The notes beneath the pieces were generated by a model. It saw only the letters and a program-made list of their open reading frames with translations, had not been told where the DNA came from and ran no database searches. Shown here in pieces: positions 1-5,309 of a DNA stretch of 5,309 nt. Location of the stretch: assembly GCA_011620705.1 (NCBI GenBank), contig WOYR01000057.1, forward strand, positions 1-5,309. The letters run 5' to 3'. The position numbers were made by a program, and so were the translations under genes. The DNA is from Microbacteriaceae bacterium. GTDB lineage: Bacteria > Actinomycetota > Actinomycetes > Actinomycetales > Microbacteriaceae. Each line of letters opens with the position of its first letter. The first letter of the stretch is position 1.

Positions 1-1166
1 ACCGCATCGTGCCGATCATCCCGGATGAGGCGCGCACCTTCGGCATGGACGCCTACTTCCCGACCGCCAAGATCTACAACCCGAACGGCCAGCACTACAC
101 CTCTGTCGACCGGGAGCTGCTGCTCGCTTACAAGGAGAGCCCGCAGGGGCAGATCATCCACACCGGCATCAACGAGGCCGGCGCCTTCTCCGCGTTCACC
201 GCGGCAGGAACCGCGTATGCGACCCACGGCGAGCCGCTCATCCCGGTCTACATCTTCTATTCGATGTTCGGATTCCAGCGCACCGGCGACGGGATGTGGG
301 CTGCGGGCGACCAGATGGCCCGCGGCTTCATCATCGGCGCCACCGCCGGGCGCACCACGCTGACCGGCGAGGGCCTGCAGCACGCCGACGGCCACTCCCA
401 CCTGCTCGCCTCCACCAACCCCGCCGTGGTCGCCTACGACCCGGCGTACGGCTACGAGATCAGCCGGATCGTGCAGGCCGGCATCGAGAGGATGTACGGC
501 GGCGAGGCTGCGCTCGAGAAGCACGGCGATCCCAACGTCATGTACTACCTGACGGTCTACAACGAGCCCCATCAGCAGCCGGCCGAGCCGGACGACCTCG
601 ACGTCGAGGGTCTGCTCAAGGGCATCTACAAGCTCAAGGCGGCCGAGAACCTGGGCCCGAAGGCGCAGTTGATGGCCTCCGGCGTCGCCGTGCCGTGGGC
701 GCTCGAAGCACAGGAACTGCTCGCCCGCGACTGGAACGTCGCTGCGGATGTCTGGAGCGTCACCTCCTGGACCGAGTTGCGCCGCGAAGGCCTCGCCGCC
801 GATGAGCACAACTTCCTCCACCCGGAGGAGGCGCCGCACGTGCCGTACCTCTGGTCGAAGCTCTCCGGTTCCGAGGGACCGTATGTGGCTGTCTCGGACT
901 ACATGCACGCGGTCCCGGACCAGATCCGCCCCTTCGTGCCCGGCGATTTCGCGACCCTCGGCGCCGACGACTTCGGCTTCAGCGACACCCGTCCTGCGGC
1001 CCGCCGCTTCTTCAAGATCGACGGACCCTCCATCGTCGTGCGCACCCTCCAGTCGTTGGCCCGCCGCGGCGAGATCGAGGTGGGCGCGGTCACTCAGGCG
1101 ATCGAGAAGTACCGGCTGCACGATGTCACCGCCGGCACCTCCGGATCGGCGGGTGGCGAGAGCTGA
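1..1166 (+). CDS. aceE: Pyruvate dehydrogenase E1 component, homodimeric AceE type (5'-truncated, C-terminal 387 residues)
   Basis: This is the thiamine-diphosphate-dependent E1 subunit of the cytoplasmic pyruvate dehydrogenase complex, which decarboxylates pyruvate and passes the acetyl group to the E2 lipoyl domain, giving acetyl-CoA. The reading frame enters from the left edge (first full codon at base 3), so the GTG at base 9 is not the start. Visible landmarks are IPDEARTFGM near the beginning; INEAG at about 168-182, whose Glu (174-176) corresponds to the family's cofactor-activating glutamate; PVYIFYSMFGFQRTGD; and GRTTLTGEGLQHADGHSH, with the active-site-loop His codon at 381-383. These motifs are specific to the long single-chain AceE rather than the alpha/beta E1. 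Full AceE proteins are roughly 900 residues, so more than half lies upstream. The ending in a short Gly/Ser-rich tail is normal. It ends in TGA, 48 bp before fasR on the same strand, with no convincing terminator between them. Confidence 0.96.
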   Translation, partial: RIVPIIPDEARTFGMDAYFPTAKIYNPNGQHYTSVDRELLLAYKESPQGQIIHTGINEAGAFSAFTAAGTAYATHGEPLIPVYIFYSMFGFQRTGDGMWAAGDQMARGFIIGATAGRTTLTGEGLQHADGHSHLLASTNPAVVAYDPAYGYEISRIVQAGIERMYGGEAALEKHGDPNVMYYLTVYNEPHQQPAEPDDLDVEGLLKGIYKLKAAENLGPKAQLMASGVAVPWALEAQELLARDWNVAADVWSVTSWTELRREGLAADEHNFLHPEEAPHVPYLWSKLSGSEGPYVAVSDYMHAVPDQIRPFVPGDFATLGADDFGFSDTRPAARRFFKIDGPSIVVRTLQSLARRGEIEVGAVTQAIEKYRLHDVTAGTSGSAGGES

Positions 1167-1214
1167 TGCCCGCAACGGCACCGGCGAGGGCGGCAGGGCG
1201 ATCGGCGCGCCCGC

Positions 1215-2393
1215 ATGGTTGAGCGCACGCGCGAACAGACCCTTGCATGGCTCCGCGCTCTCTCCGGCGAACTCTCGACTGCGACGCTGAAGCGGCTGGA
1301 TGACACGCTGCCCTGGTACCGCGACATGCCGCCGGGGCGCCGGAGCGCCGTCGGCCTCGTCGCCCAGGCCGGCATCACCTCGTTCATCTCCTGGTTCGAT
1401 GACCCGGCCTCCATCCCGTGGATCGCGGCCGACGTGTTCGGCGCCGCCCCGCGCGAACTGCTGCGCTCGGTCAGCCTGCAGCAGACCCTTCAGCTGATCC
1501 GGGTGACGGTCGAGGTGGTGGAGCAGCGGGTCACGGATGCCGACGAGTCCCTCCGCGAGGCGATCCTGCTGTACTCCCGCGAGATCGCTTTCGCGGCCGC
1601 CGATGTCTACGCGCGGGCCGCGGAGGCCCGCGGCCTGTGGGACGCGCGCCTCGAAGCGCTCGTCGTCGACTCGATCCTCACCGGCGAGTACGACAGCCAA
1701 CTGCCCAGCCGCATCGCCGCGCTCGGCTGGAACGGCCACGGGGCGGTGAGCGTGCTGGTGGGGACGGCCCCGCGCATCCTGGACGTCGACAGGCTGCGCC
1801 GCACGGCACGGCACCTCGGCTCCGATGTGCTGATCGGCGTGCAGGGCAGCCGCCTGGTCGTCGTGATCGGCCGGGTCGACCCGCCGGAGGACGCGGAGCC
1901 GCGCGAACCGCTGGCCTTCTCGGAGATCGCCGCCCGGCTCGAGCCGGGCTTCGGAGAAGGGCACCTCGTGCTCGGCCACGAGGTGCCGTCCCTCGTGGAT
2001 GCCGCCCGCAGCGCCAGGGCCGCCCTCGCCGGCTTCGCGGTGGCGAAGGCCTGGCGCAACGCGCCGCGCCCCACCCTCGCCGACGACCTGCTGCCGGAGC
2101 GCGCCCTGGCCGGGGACGCCCTCGCCCGCACGACGCTCATCGACCGGATCTACACGCCCCTGCAGAACCACTCGACCGAATTGCTGACCACGCTGTGGTG
2201 CTACCTCGACAGCGGGCGCTCGCTCGAAGCCACCGCCCGCGAGTTGTTCGTGCATCCGAACACCGTGCGCTACCGGCTCAAGCGCATCAGCGAGGTGATC
2301 GGCTGGGACGCAACGGGCGCGCGTGAGGCGCTGATCCTGCAATCCGCCCTCATCGTCGGCTCGATCGCGGATCACGACGGCCCGCGCAAGTAG
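1215..2393 (+). CDS. fasR: FasR-type transcriptional regulator of fatty acid synthesis (PucR/CdaR family)
   Basis: This 392-residue DNA-binding regulator sits immediately upstream of the fab genes. Residues about 324-384 form the PucR-type C-terminal helix-turn-helix: LEATARELFVHPNTVRYRLKRI, with the likely recognition helix around HPNTVRYRLKRIS (347-359). Residues about 1-130 carry the N-terminal region typical of these proteins (DTLPWYRDMPPGRRSAVGLVAQAGI), and the middle (about 145-275) resembles the degenerate CdaR/GGDEF-like domain. In Streptomyces coelicolor a PucR-like FasR in the same position activates the fabD-fabH-acpP-fabF operon; it is unrelated to the TetR-type FasR of mycobacteria and corynebacteria. 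ATG at 1215 was chosen because the homology-like region starts directly after it. There is no good Shine-Dalgarno; a purine-rich stretch at 1183-1198 is rather distant, and a small G/C hairpin (1196-1200 / 1208-1212) lies just upstream. The gene may be transcribed with aceE. The ligand, if any, cannot be read from the sequence. Family assignment is strong; the target assignment is inferred from context. Confidence 0.9.
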   Translation: MVERTREQTLAWLRALSGELSTATLKRLDDTLPWYRDMPPGRRSAVGLVAQAGITSFISWFDDPASIPWIAADVFGAAPRELLRSVSLQQTLQLIRVTVEVVEQRVTDADESLREAILLYSREIAFAAADVYARAAEARGLWDARLEALVVDSILTGEYDSQLPSRIAALGWNGHGAVSVLVGTAPRILDVDRLRRTARHLGSDVLIGVQGSRLVVVIGRVDPPEDAEPREPLAFSEIAARLEPGFGEGHLVLGHEVPSLVDAARSARAALAGFAVAKAWRNAPRPTLADDLLPERALAGDALARTTLIDRIYTPLQNHSTELLTTLWCYLDSGRSLEATARELFVHPNTVRYRLKRISEVIGWDATGAREALILQSALIVGSIADHDGPRK

Positions 2394-2417
2394 CCCTCCG
2401 CCCCGCCCCCGATCCGC

Positions 2418-2443
2418 GAGAGTACGGATATCTGCGTACTCTC
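2418..2443. promoter_or_regulatory. Perfect 9-bp inverted repeat upstream of fabD, candidate FasR operator
   Basis: The arms are GAGAGTACG (2418-2426) and CGTACTCTC (2435-2443), exact reverse complements with an 8-bp spacer (2427-2434), itself containing GATATC. The two arm centres are 17 bp apart, roughly one and a half to two helical turns, which suits a dimeric DNA-binding protein. It lies between a fatty-acid-synthesis regulator gene and the operon that its relative is known to activate. A transcript hairpin is the alternative, but no T tract follows and a third copy of the half-site lies downstream, which favours a protein-binding site. The repeat is seen directly; the identity of the binding protein is inferred. 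Confidence 0.65.
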
Positions 2444-2447
2444 ACTG

Positions 2448-2474
2448 TTGAAAGCCGCCAAAAGCCCGTACTTT
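2448..2474 (+). promoter_or_regulatory. Weak candidate sigma-70-type promoter for the fab operon
   Basis: TTGAAA (2448-2453) resembles a -35 element and TACTTT (2469-2474) a -10 element, separated by 15 bp, which is short of the usual 17. If correct, transcription would begin near 2481 and the inverted repeat would end 4 bp upstream of the -35, a typical activator position. However, the -10 would overlap the third half-site, and the motif itself contains the -10-like TACTYT, so the match may be incidental. No better pair was found in this gap. Confidence 0.25.
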
Positions 2475-2479
2475 CGCGG
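2467..2479 (+). promoter_or_regulatory. Third copy of the half-site (direct repeat), candidate auxiliary FasR site
   Basis: CGTACTTTC at 2467-2475 matches the right arm of the upstream inverted repeat at 8 of 9 positions, in direct orientation, starting 32 bp further on (about three helical turns). With its flank, CGTACTTTCGCGG (2467-2479) matches the reverse complement of 2414-2426, CGTACTCTCGCGG, at 12 of 13 positions. That flanking agreement suggests the recognised motif is longer than the 9-bp arm. It is more likely part of the same regulatory element than chance, but binding is not shown. Confidence 0.55.
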
Positions 2480-2516
2480 GGCGAACTGACTGCTTCTGTG
2501 GCTTCCCACCAAGGCC

Positions 2517-2546
2517 TCGAAGGATTTCTGCGCACGGCAGATTCGA
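2517..2546 (+). other. Possible stem-loop in the fabD leader
   Basis: TCGAA (2517-2521) pairs with TTCGA (2542-2546), and inside it TCTGC (2527-2531) pairs with GCAGA (2537-2541) around a 5-nt loop. The 5' side carries a 5-nt bulge (2522-2526) between the two helices. It ends 32 bp before the fabD start codon. A structure of this size can occur by chance, so it is listed only as a possible leader element. Confidence 0.3.
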
Positions 2547-2578
2547 CGGAAGCACCCGGATCTTGACAGACTGAGCGG

Positions 2579-3547
2579 GTGAGTGTCGTCATCGTCGCGC
2601 CCGGTCAGGGATCGCAATCCCCGGGTTTCCTGGAACCCTGGCTGGCTGAGCCCCGCTTCGTCGAGCATCTCGGCGCGCTGAGCGATGCCGCGGGCATCGA
2701 TCTGGCACGGCACGGCACGGTATCGGACGCCGACACCATCCGCGACACGGCGATCGCCCAGCCCCTGATCGTCGCAGCATCGCTCCTCTCGCTGGCCGCC
2801 GTGCTGGATGAGGGATCCGGCTCGGGATGGAAGAGCAAGGCCGCGGGCATCGCCGGCCACTCCGTTGGCGAGATCGCCGCCGCGGCGGGAGCCGGCATCC
2901 TCAGCGAGCGGGACGCCATGACCCTCGTGGCTGCCCGTGGGAAGGCGATGGCAGCCGCAGCAGCGCAGGTGGCCACCGGGATGAGCGCGGTCATCGGCGC
3001 CGACCAGGCGGAGCTGCTGGCCAAGCTCGACACCCTCGGGCTGCAGCCCGCCAACTTCAACGGGGGCGGCCAGATCGTGGTCGCGGGCGAGCTGCCCGCC
3101 CTGGCCTCCCTGCAGGCGGATCCTCCTGCGGGCGCGCGCGTTATCCCCTTGCAGGTCGCCGGCGCCTTCCACACCCGGTACATGAAGCCCGCCGTCGACA
3201 CCCTGCGCACCGTGGCCGCCGGCCTGGACGTGCACGATCCCGAATGGACCATCTGGACCAACCGCGACGGCTCGATCGTCACCGGCGGCACAGCCTTCAT
3301 CGAGCTGCTCGTCGGGCAGGTCGCGTCGCCCGTTCGGTGGGACCTCGAGATGGCTGCCTTCGCCGAGGCAGGGGTGACAGGACTCATCGAGCTCGCGCCC
3401 GCTGGCGCGCTGGTCGGACTCGCCAAGCGCGGCCTGAAAGGGCTGCCGACCGTGGCGGTCAAGACCCCAGACGATCTCGCCGCCGCGCACGAGCTGCTCG
3501 ACGCGGCCGATGACGCGGACACCCAGCATTCCGGAGCGACCGTATGA
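2579..3547 (+). CDS. fabD: Malonyl-CoA:ACP transacylase (FabD)
   Basis: FabD transfers malonyl from malonyl-CoA to the phosphopantetheine thiol of ACP, supplying the extender unit for cytoplasmic type II fatty acid synthesis. The 322-residue protein is of normal family length. Visible features are GQGSQ (residues 9-13), the nucleophile elbow GHSVGE with catalytic Ser95, Arg120 in AARGKAM (the carboxylate-binding Arg), and His198 in GAFHTRYM (the catalytic base). QVASPVRW (from residue 247) matches the conserved C-terminal motif. The GTG at 2579 is the only reasonable start: an in-frame TGA lies at 2564-2566 and homology begins immediately after it. No clear Shine-Dalgarno precedes it, unlike the genes downstream. 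Its stop overlaps the fabH start (ATGA, 3544-3547), so the two are probably translationally coupled. All key residues are intact. Confidence 0.97.
   Translation: MSVVIVAPGQGSQSPGFLEPWLAEPRFVEHLGALSDAAGIDLARHGTVSDADTIRDTAIAQPLIVAASLLSLAAVLDEGSGSGWKSKAAGIAGHSVGEIAAAAGAGILSERDAMTLVAARGKAMAAAAAQVATGMSAVIGADQAELLAKLDTLGLQPANFNGGGQIVVAGELPALASLQADPPAGARVIPLQVAGAFHTRYMKPAVDTLRTVAAGLDVHDPEWTIWTNRDGSIVTGGTAFIELLVGQVASPVRWDLEMAAFAEAGVTGLIELAPAGALVGLAKRGLKGLPTVAVKTPDDLAAAHELLDAADDADTQHSGATV
3533..3536 (+). promoter_or_regulatory. fabH ribosome binding site
   Basis: GGAG lies inside the end of fabD, 7 nt before the ATG at 3544. It supports this start and independent ribosome loading in addition to coupling through the ATGA overlap. 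Confidence 0.7.
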
Positions 3548-4545
3548 CCGTCCCGGTGAAGCAGTCCGTCGGCCACCCGTACACGCGGATCCTCGCGCTC
3601 GGCGCCTCCCGCGGCGATCTCGTCGTGCCCAACTCCGAGCTGGTCGAGGCGATCGATTCCAGCGATGAGTGGATCCGGCAGCGGACGGGCATCATCACCC
3701 GCACGCGCGCCCGCAAGGGCGTCGATGCGATCGACCTCGCCGAGACGGCCTCCCGTGAGGCGATCGAGAAGTCAGGGGTCGCACCCGAGAAGATCGGCGC
3801 CGTCCTGGTGTCCACCATCAGCAATGTGATGGTCACGCCGTCGATGTCGTCCCTCCTCGCTGAACGGCTCGGCGTCGCACCCGCCCCCGCCTACGACATC
3901 GGCGCGGCCTGCGCCGGCTACACCTACGGCATCGCCCAGGCCGATGCGCTCATCCGTGCCGGTGCGGCCGAGTACGTGCTCGTGGTGGGTGCAGAGAAGC
4001 TCTCGCAGTACGCGAACCCCACCGACCGCTCGATCTCGTTCCTGCTCGCCGACGGCGCAGGCGCCGCCGTCGTCGGGCCGGCCGATGAGCCGGGGATCTC
4101 GGCCACGATCTGGGGCTCTGACGGCTCCAAGTGGGACGCCGTCGGCATGAGCGCGACCTTCGAGGAGTACCTCGACGGGGTCAAGCCGTGGCCGACGATG
4201 CGCCAGGACGGGCAGGTCGTGTTCCGCTGGGCCGTCTGGGAGATGGCCAAGGTCGCCAAGCAGGCCCTCGAAGCCGCGGGGATCACCGCCGCCGACCTGG
4301 CGGCGTTCATCCCGCACCAGGCGAACATGCGCATCATCGACGAACTCGCGAAGCAGATCGGCGTGCCGAAGACGGTGCAGATCGGCCGGGACATCGAGAC
4401 GACGGGCAACACCTCCGCGGCCTCGATCCCGTTGGCGACTCATCGGCTGCTGCAGGAGCATCCGGAACTGAGCGGCGGCCTCGCTCTGCAGATCGGTTTC
4501 GGCGCCGGCCTGGTCTACGGAGCCCAGGTGGTACGGCTCCCCTAG
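3544..4545 (+). CDS. fabH: Beta-ketoacyl-ACP synthase III (FabH)
   Basis: FabH starts fatty acid chains by condensing a short primer acyl-CoA with malonyl-ACP. The 333-residue protein is slightly longer than the usual 310-330 because of about ten extra N-terminal residues. The thiolase-fold triad is complete: Cys123 in DIGAACAGY, His258 in PHQAN and Asn289 in GNTSAAS. The DEWIRQRTGI segment (41-50), which helps bind the CoA moiety, and the C-terminal glycine-rich GFGAGLVYG are also present. ATG 3544 is supported by GGAG at 3533-3536 and by the 4-bp overlap with fabD. Actinobacteria with mainly iso/anteiso lipids usually have FabH enzymes that accept branched primers. That is a lineage-based expectation here, not something the residues show. 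Confidence 0.97.
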   Translation: MTVPVKQSVGHPYTRILALGASRGDLVVPNSELVEAIDSSDEWIRQRTGIITRTRARKGVDAIDLAETASREAIEKSGVAPEKIGAVLVSTISNVMVTPSMSSLLAERLGVAPAPAYDIGAACAGYTYGIAQADALIRAGAAEYVLVVGAEKLSQYANPTDRSISFLLADGAGAAVVGPADEPGISATIWGSDGSKWDAVGMSATFEEYLDGVKPWPTMRQDGQVVFRWAVWEMAKVAKQALEAAGITAADLAAFIPHQANMRIIDELAKQIGVPKTVQIGRDIETTGNTSAASIPLATHRLLQEHPELSGGLALQIGFGAGLVYGAQVVRLP

Positions 4546-4612
4546 GATTGTCCACGGTTCGACACCACCCGCACCACCCTTCCCCTGCATCACCCTCAAG
4601 GAGATACGAAAA
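4546..4612 (+). promoter_or_regulatory. acpP leader: C/A-rich, unstructured, with strong Shine-Dalgarno
   Basis: This 67-bp gap is rich in C and A with few G residues, including CACCACCC twice (4563-4570, 4572-4579) and a further CACCC (4591-4595), so little stable RNA pairing is expected. It ends in AAGGAGA (4598-4604), 8 nt from the acpP ATG and the best ribosome binding site in the window. TAGGAT (4543-4548), overlapping the fabH stop codon, fits a TANNNT -10 hexamer, but no matching -35 was found, so an internal promoter is only a possibility. ACP is normally needed in large excess over the enzymes, and this leader fits high translation. Confidence 0.6.
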
Positions 4613-4861
4613 ATGGCACTGTCCAAGGACGAGGTTCTCGCCGGTTTGGCTGAACTGATCAACGACGAGACCGGCATCGCGACGGACACCGTGGAGTTGG
4701 GCAAGTCGTTCACCGACGATCTCGACATCGACTCGATCTCGATGATGACCATCGTGGTCAATGCCGAGGAGAAGTTCGACGTGAAGATCCCCGACGAAGA
4801 GGTCAAGAACCTGGTGACCGTCGGGGACGCCGTCGACTTCATCGTCGGCGCGCAGAGCTAG
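4613..4861 (+). CDS. acpP: Acyl carrier protein (AcpP)
   Basis: AcpP carries growing acyl chains between the type II synthase enzymes on a 4'-phosphopantetheine arm. The 82-residue acidic protein has the normal length and the four-helix ACP pattern. The attachment site is Ser41 in DLDIDSISMM at the start of helix II, followed by VVNAEEKFDVKIPDEEV. The residue after the serine is Ile where most ACPs have Leu (DSL). This is a conservative change and should not block modification by holo-ACP synthase. FTDDLDIDS and KIPDEEVKNL closely follow actinobacterial fatty-acid ACPs. The start ATG is fixed by AAGGAGA 8 nt upstream. Placement between fabH and fabF supports the fatty-acid ACP rather than a polyketide ACP. 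Confidence 0.97.
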   Translation: MALSKDEVLAGLAELINDETGIATDTVELGKSFTDDLDIDSISMMTIVVNAEEKFDVKIPDEEVKNLVTVGDAVDFIVGAQS

Positions 4862-4868
4862 GCGTATC

Positions 4869-4943
4869 CGGGCCTCTGCCCGCACCAGGCATCGGGCGGG
4901 GCGGCGCTGTCGCCATCCCGCCCATCGCCCGGCACTCGCCGGG
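4869..4943 (+). other. Three consecutive hairpins between acpP and fabF
   Basis: Hairpin 1 pairs CGGGC (4869-4873) with GCCCG (4878-4882) around a 4-nt loop. Hairpin 2 pairs GGGCGGG (4894-4900) with CCCGCCC (4917-4923) and continues, after a G:U pair and one mismatch, into GGCG (4903-4906) / CGCC (4911-4914) with a 4-nt loop. Hairpin 3 pairs CCCGGC (4928-4933) with GCCGGG (4938-4943) around ACTC and is followed by TTCTTCC. None has a classical long T tract. Plausible roles are a leaky terminator, RNA processing, or protection of the acpP 3' end, any of which would reduce fabF relative to acpP. The pairing is seen directly; the role is inferred. Confidence 0.5.
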
Positions 4944-4952
4944 TTCTTCCAC

Positions 4953-4961
4953 GGAGAAGGA
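4953..4961 (+). promoter_or_regulatory. fabF ribosome binding site
   Basis: The purine run GGAGAAGGA lies just after the last hairpin; its 3' end is 10 nt before the ATG at 4972, at the long end of useful spacing. A weaker GAAGAG (4964-4969) lies closer to the start. Together they support ATG 4972. Confidence 0.6.
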
Positions 4962-4971
4962 TCGAAGAGCT

Positions 4972-5309
4972 ATGAAGATCGTCGTCACCGGAATCGGTGC
5001 ATCGTCGCCGCTCGGCGGCACCGCACCCGAGAGTTGGGCGGGCCTTCTGGCCGGCGAGTCCGGCGGTCACAGCCTCACCCAGCCCTGGGTCAGCGAACTC
5101 GAGCTTCCGGTCACCTTCGCCGCAGAAGCCAAGGTCCGCCCGGATGAAGTGCTGGAGCGCGTGGAGATCAAGCGCCTCGACCCGGTGAGCCAGTTCGCCA
5201 TCATCTCGGCAAGGGAGGCATGGGAGGATGCCGGCTCCCCCGAGATCGATCCAGACCGCCTCGGCGTCGAGTGGGCGACCGGCATCGGCGGCCTCTGGAC
5301 GCTGCTCGA
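4972..5309 (+). CDS. fabF: Beta-ketoacyl-ACP synthase II (FabF), 3'-truncated (first 112 residues)
   Basis: This is the start of the elongation condensing enzyme, which joins acyl-ACP to malonyl-ACP in type II fatty acid synthesis. The reading frame runs off the right edge without a stop. The protein opens with MKIVVTGIGASSPLGG, the typical KAS I/II N-terminus, followed by SWAGLLAGESG, then RLDPVSQFAIISAREAWEDAG, and ends in the window with the GIGGLWTLL segment that precedes the active site. The catalytic Cys and the two His residues lie beyond the edge, in a family of about 410 residues, so activity cannot be judged. The position after acpP identifies it as FabF of the primary synthase rather than a polyketide ketosynthase. 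It is probably in the same operon, separated from acpP by a 110-bp structured gap. Confidence 0.94.
   Translation, partial: MKIVVTGIGASSPLGGTAPESWAGLLAGESGGHSLTQPWVSELELPVTFAAEAKVRPDEVLERVEIKRLDPVSQFAIISAREAWEDAGSPEIDPDRLGVEWATGIGGLWTLL

Larger units (their letters stand above)
2394..2578 (+). promoter_or_regulatory. fasR-fabD intergenic control region
   Basis: This 185-bp gap holds no credible gene. Parts of it (about 2418-2475 and 2515-2550) are visibly less G/C-rich than the coding DNA, as expected for promoter DNA. It contains the inverted repeat, the third half-site, a weak promoter candidate and a possible leader hairpin, each listed separately. There is no intrinsic terminator after fasR: the one strong palindrome is not followed by a T run. 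The region most likely carries the main fab operon promoter, although read-through from fasR is possible. Confidence 0.7.

Noticed and set aside
1196..1212. GGGCG / CGCCC hairpin just before the fasR start, possibly an aceE terminator or ribosome-site block.
   Set aside because: The stem is only 5 bp with no T run, and such short G/C pairings are frequent in this sequence.
1164..1217. aceE and fasR share a frame with no second stop between them, so TGA read-through would fuse them.
   Set aside because: Only 16 codons separate them, and stop-free runs of that length are common in this composition; no recoding signal is visible.
1166..1222. Short 18-codon frame whose ATG overlaps the aceE stop (TGATG) and which ends just inside fasR, resembling a leader peptide.
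   Set aside because: It has no convincing ribosome site of its own, and Ala/Arg/Pro-rich composition is what random high-GC DNA gives; without conservation it is probably chance.
1570..1582. TGTACTCCCGCGA inside fasR, matching the extended upstream half-site at 10 of 13 positions.
   Set aside because: It encodes conserved-looking residues (LYSRE) in ordinary codons, has no inverted partner nearby, and a match of this quality is expected by chance in this composition.
1418..2326. A 302-codon + strand open frame inside fasR.
   Set aside because: The product is an Arg/Pro/Ala-rich shadow with no domain, while the overlapping fasR frame has a complete helix-turn-helix and normal family length.
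2563..2568. TTGACA, a perfect -35 consensus, 10 bp before the fabD start.
   Set aside because: A matching -10 would fall inside the fabD coding sequence near 2586-2591, where there is no TANNNT hexamer.
2372..3529. A 385-codon open frame on the - strand across fabD and its upstream region.
   Set aside because: It is antisense to a clearly functional fabD, has low-complexity Gly/Arg-rich composition with no recognisable domain, and long antisense frames are expected in DNA this rich in G/C.
3772..4842. A 356-codon open frame on the - strand across fabH and acpP.
   Set aside because: It mirrors the codon pattern of two intact genes and shows no family motif; it is a high-GC shadow frame.

Overview
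The window is a high-GC stretch with strong G/C preference at third codon positions, ATG/GTG starts and no mobile or foreign-looking DNA. Gene content and order point to an actinobacterium, most likely Microbacteriaceae or a close relative in the Micrococcales/Microbacteriales. That placement is an inference from protein style (AceE-type pyruvate dehydrogenase, a PucR-like FasR, a Streptomyces-like fabD-fabH-acpP-fabF order); nothing in the sequence fixes a genus.

Layout, all on the + strand: (1) 1-1166, the C-terminal part of aceE, the pyruvate dehydrogenase E1 component, cut by the left edge. (2) 1215-2393, fasR, a PucR/CdaR-type regulator with a C-terminal helix-turn-helix. (3) 2394-2578, a 185-bp regulatory gap holding a perfect 9-bp inverted repeat (2418-2426 / 2435-2443), a third copy of the same half-site (2467-2475, extending to 2479), a weak promoter candidate and a possible leader hairpin. 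(4) 2579-3547 fabD, overlapping by 4 bp with (5) 3544-4545 fabH. (6) 4546-4612, a C/A-rich leader ending in a strong Shine-Dalgarno, then (7) 4613-4861 acpP. (8) 4862-4971, a gap with three successive hairpins, then (9) 4972-5309, the N-terminal part of fabF, cut by the right edge.

Together these genes form the type II fatty acid synthase initiation and elongation cassette next to an enzyme that makes its acetyl-CoA precursor. FabD loads malonyl onto ACP (AcpP), FabH condenses a primer acyl-CoA with malonyl-ACP, and FabF carries out later condensations. FasR is known from Streptomyces coelicolor as the activator of this operon, and the repeats directly in front of fabD are the natural candidates for its operator here. 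The reductive steps (fabG, dehydratase, enoyl reductase) are not in the window.

I found no undescribed defence, mobile or biosynthetic system. The points worth a second look are regulatory: the three-half-site element upstream of fabD, and the contrasting structure of the two gaps flanking acpP, which could set ACP expression apart from its neighbours.
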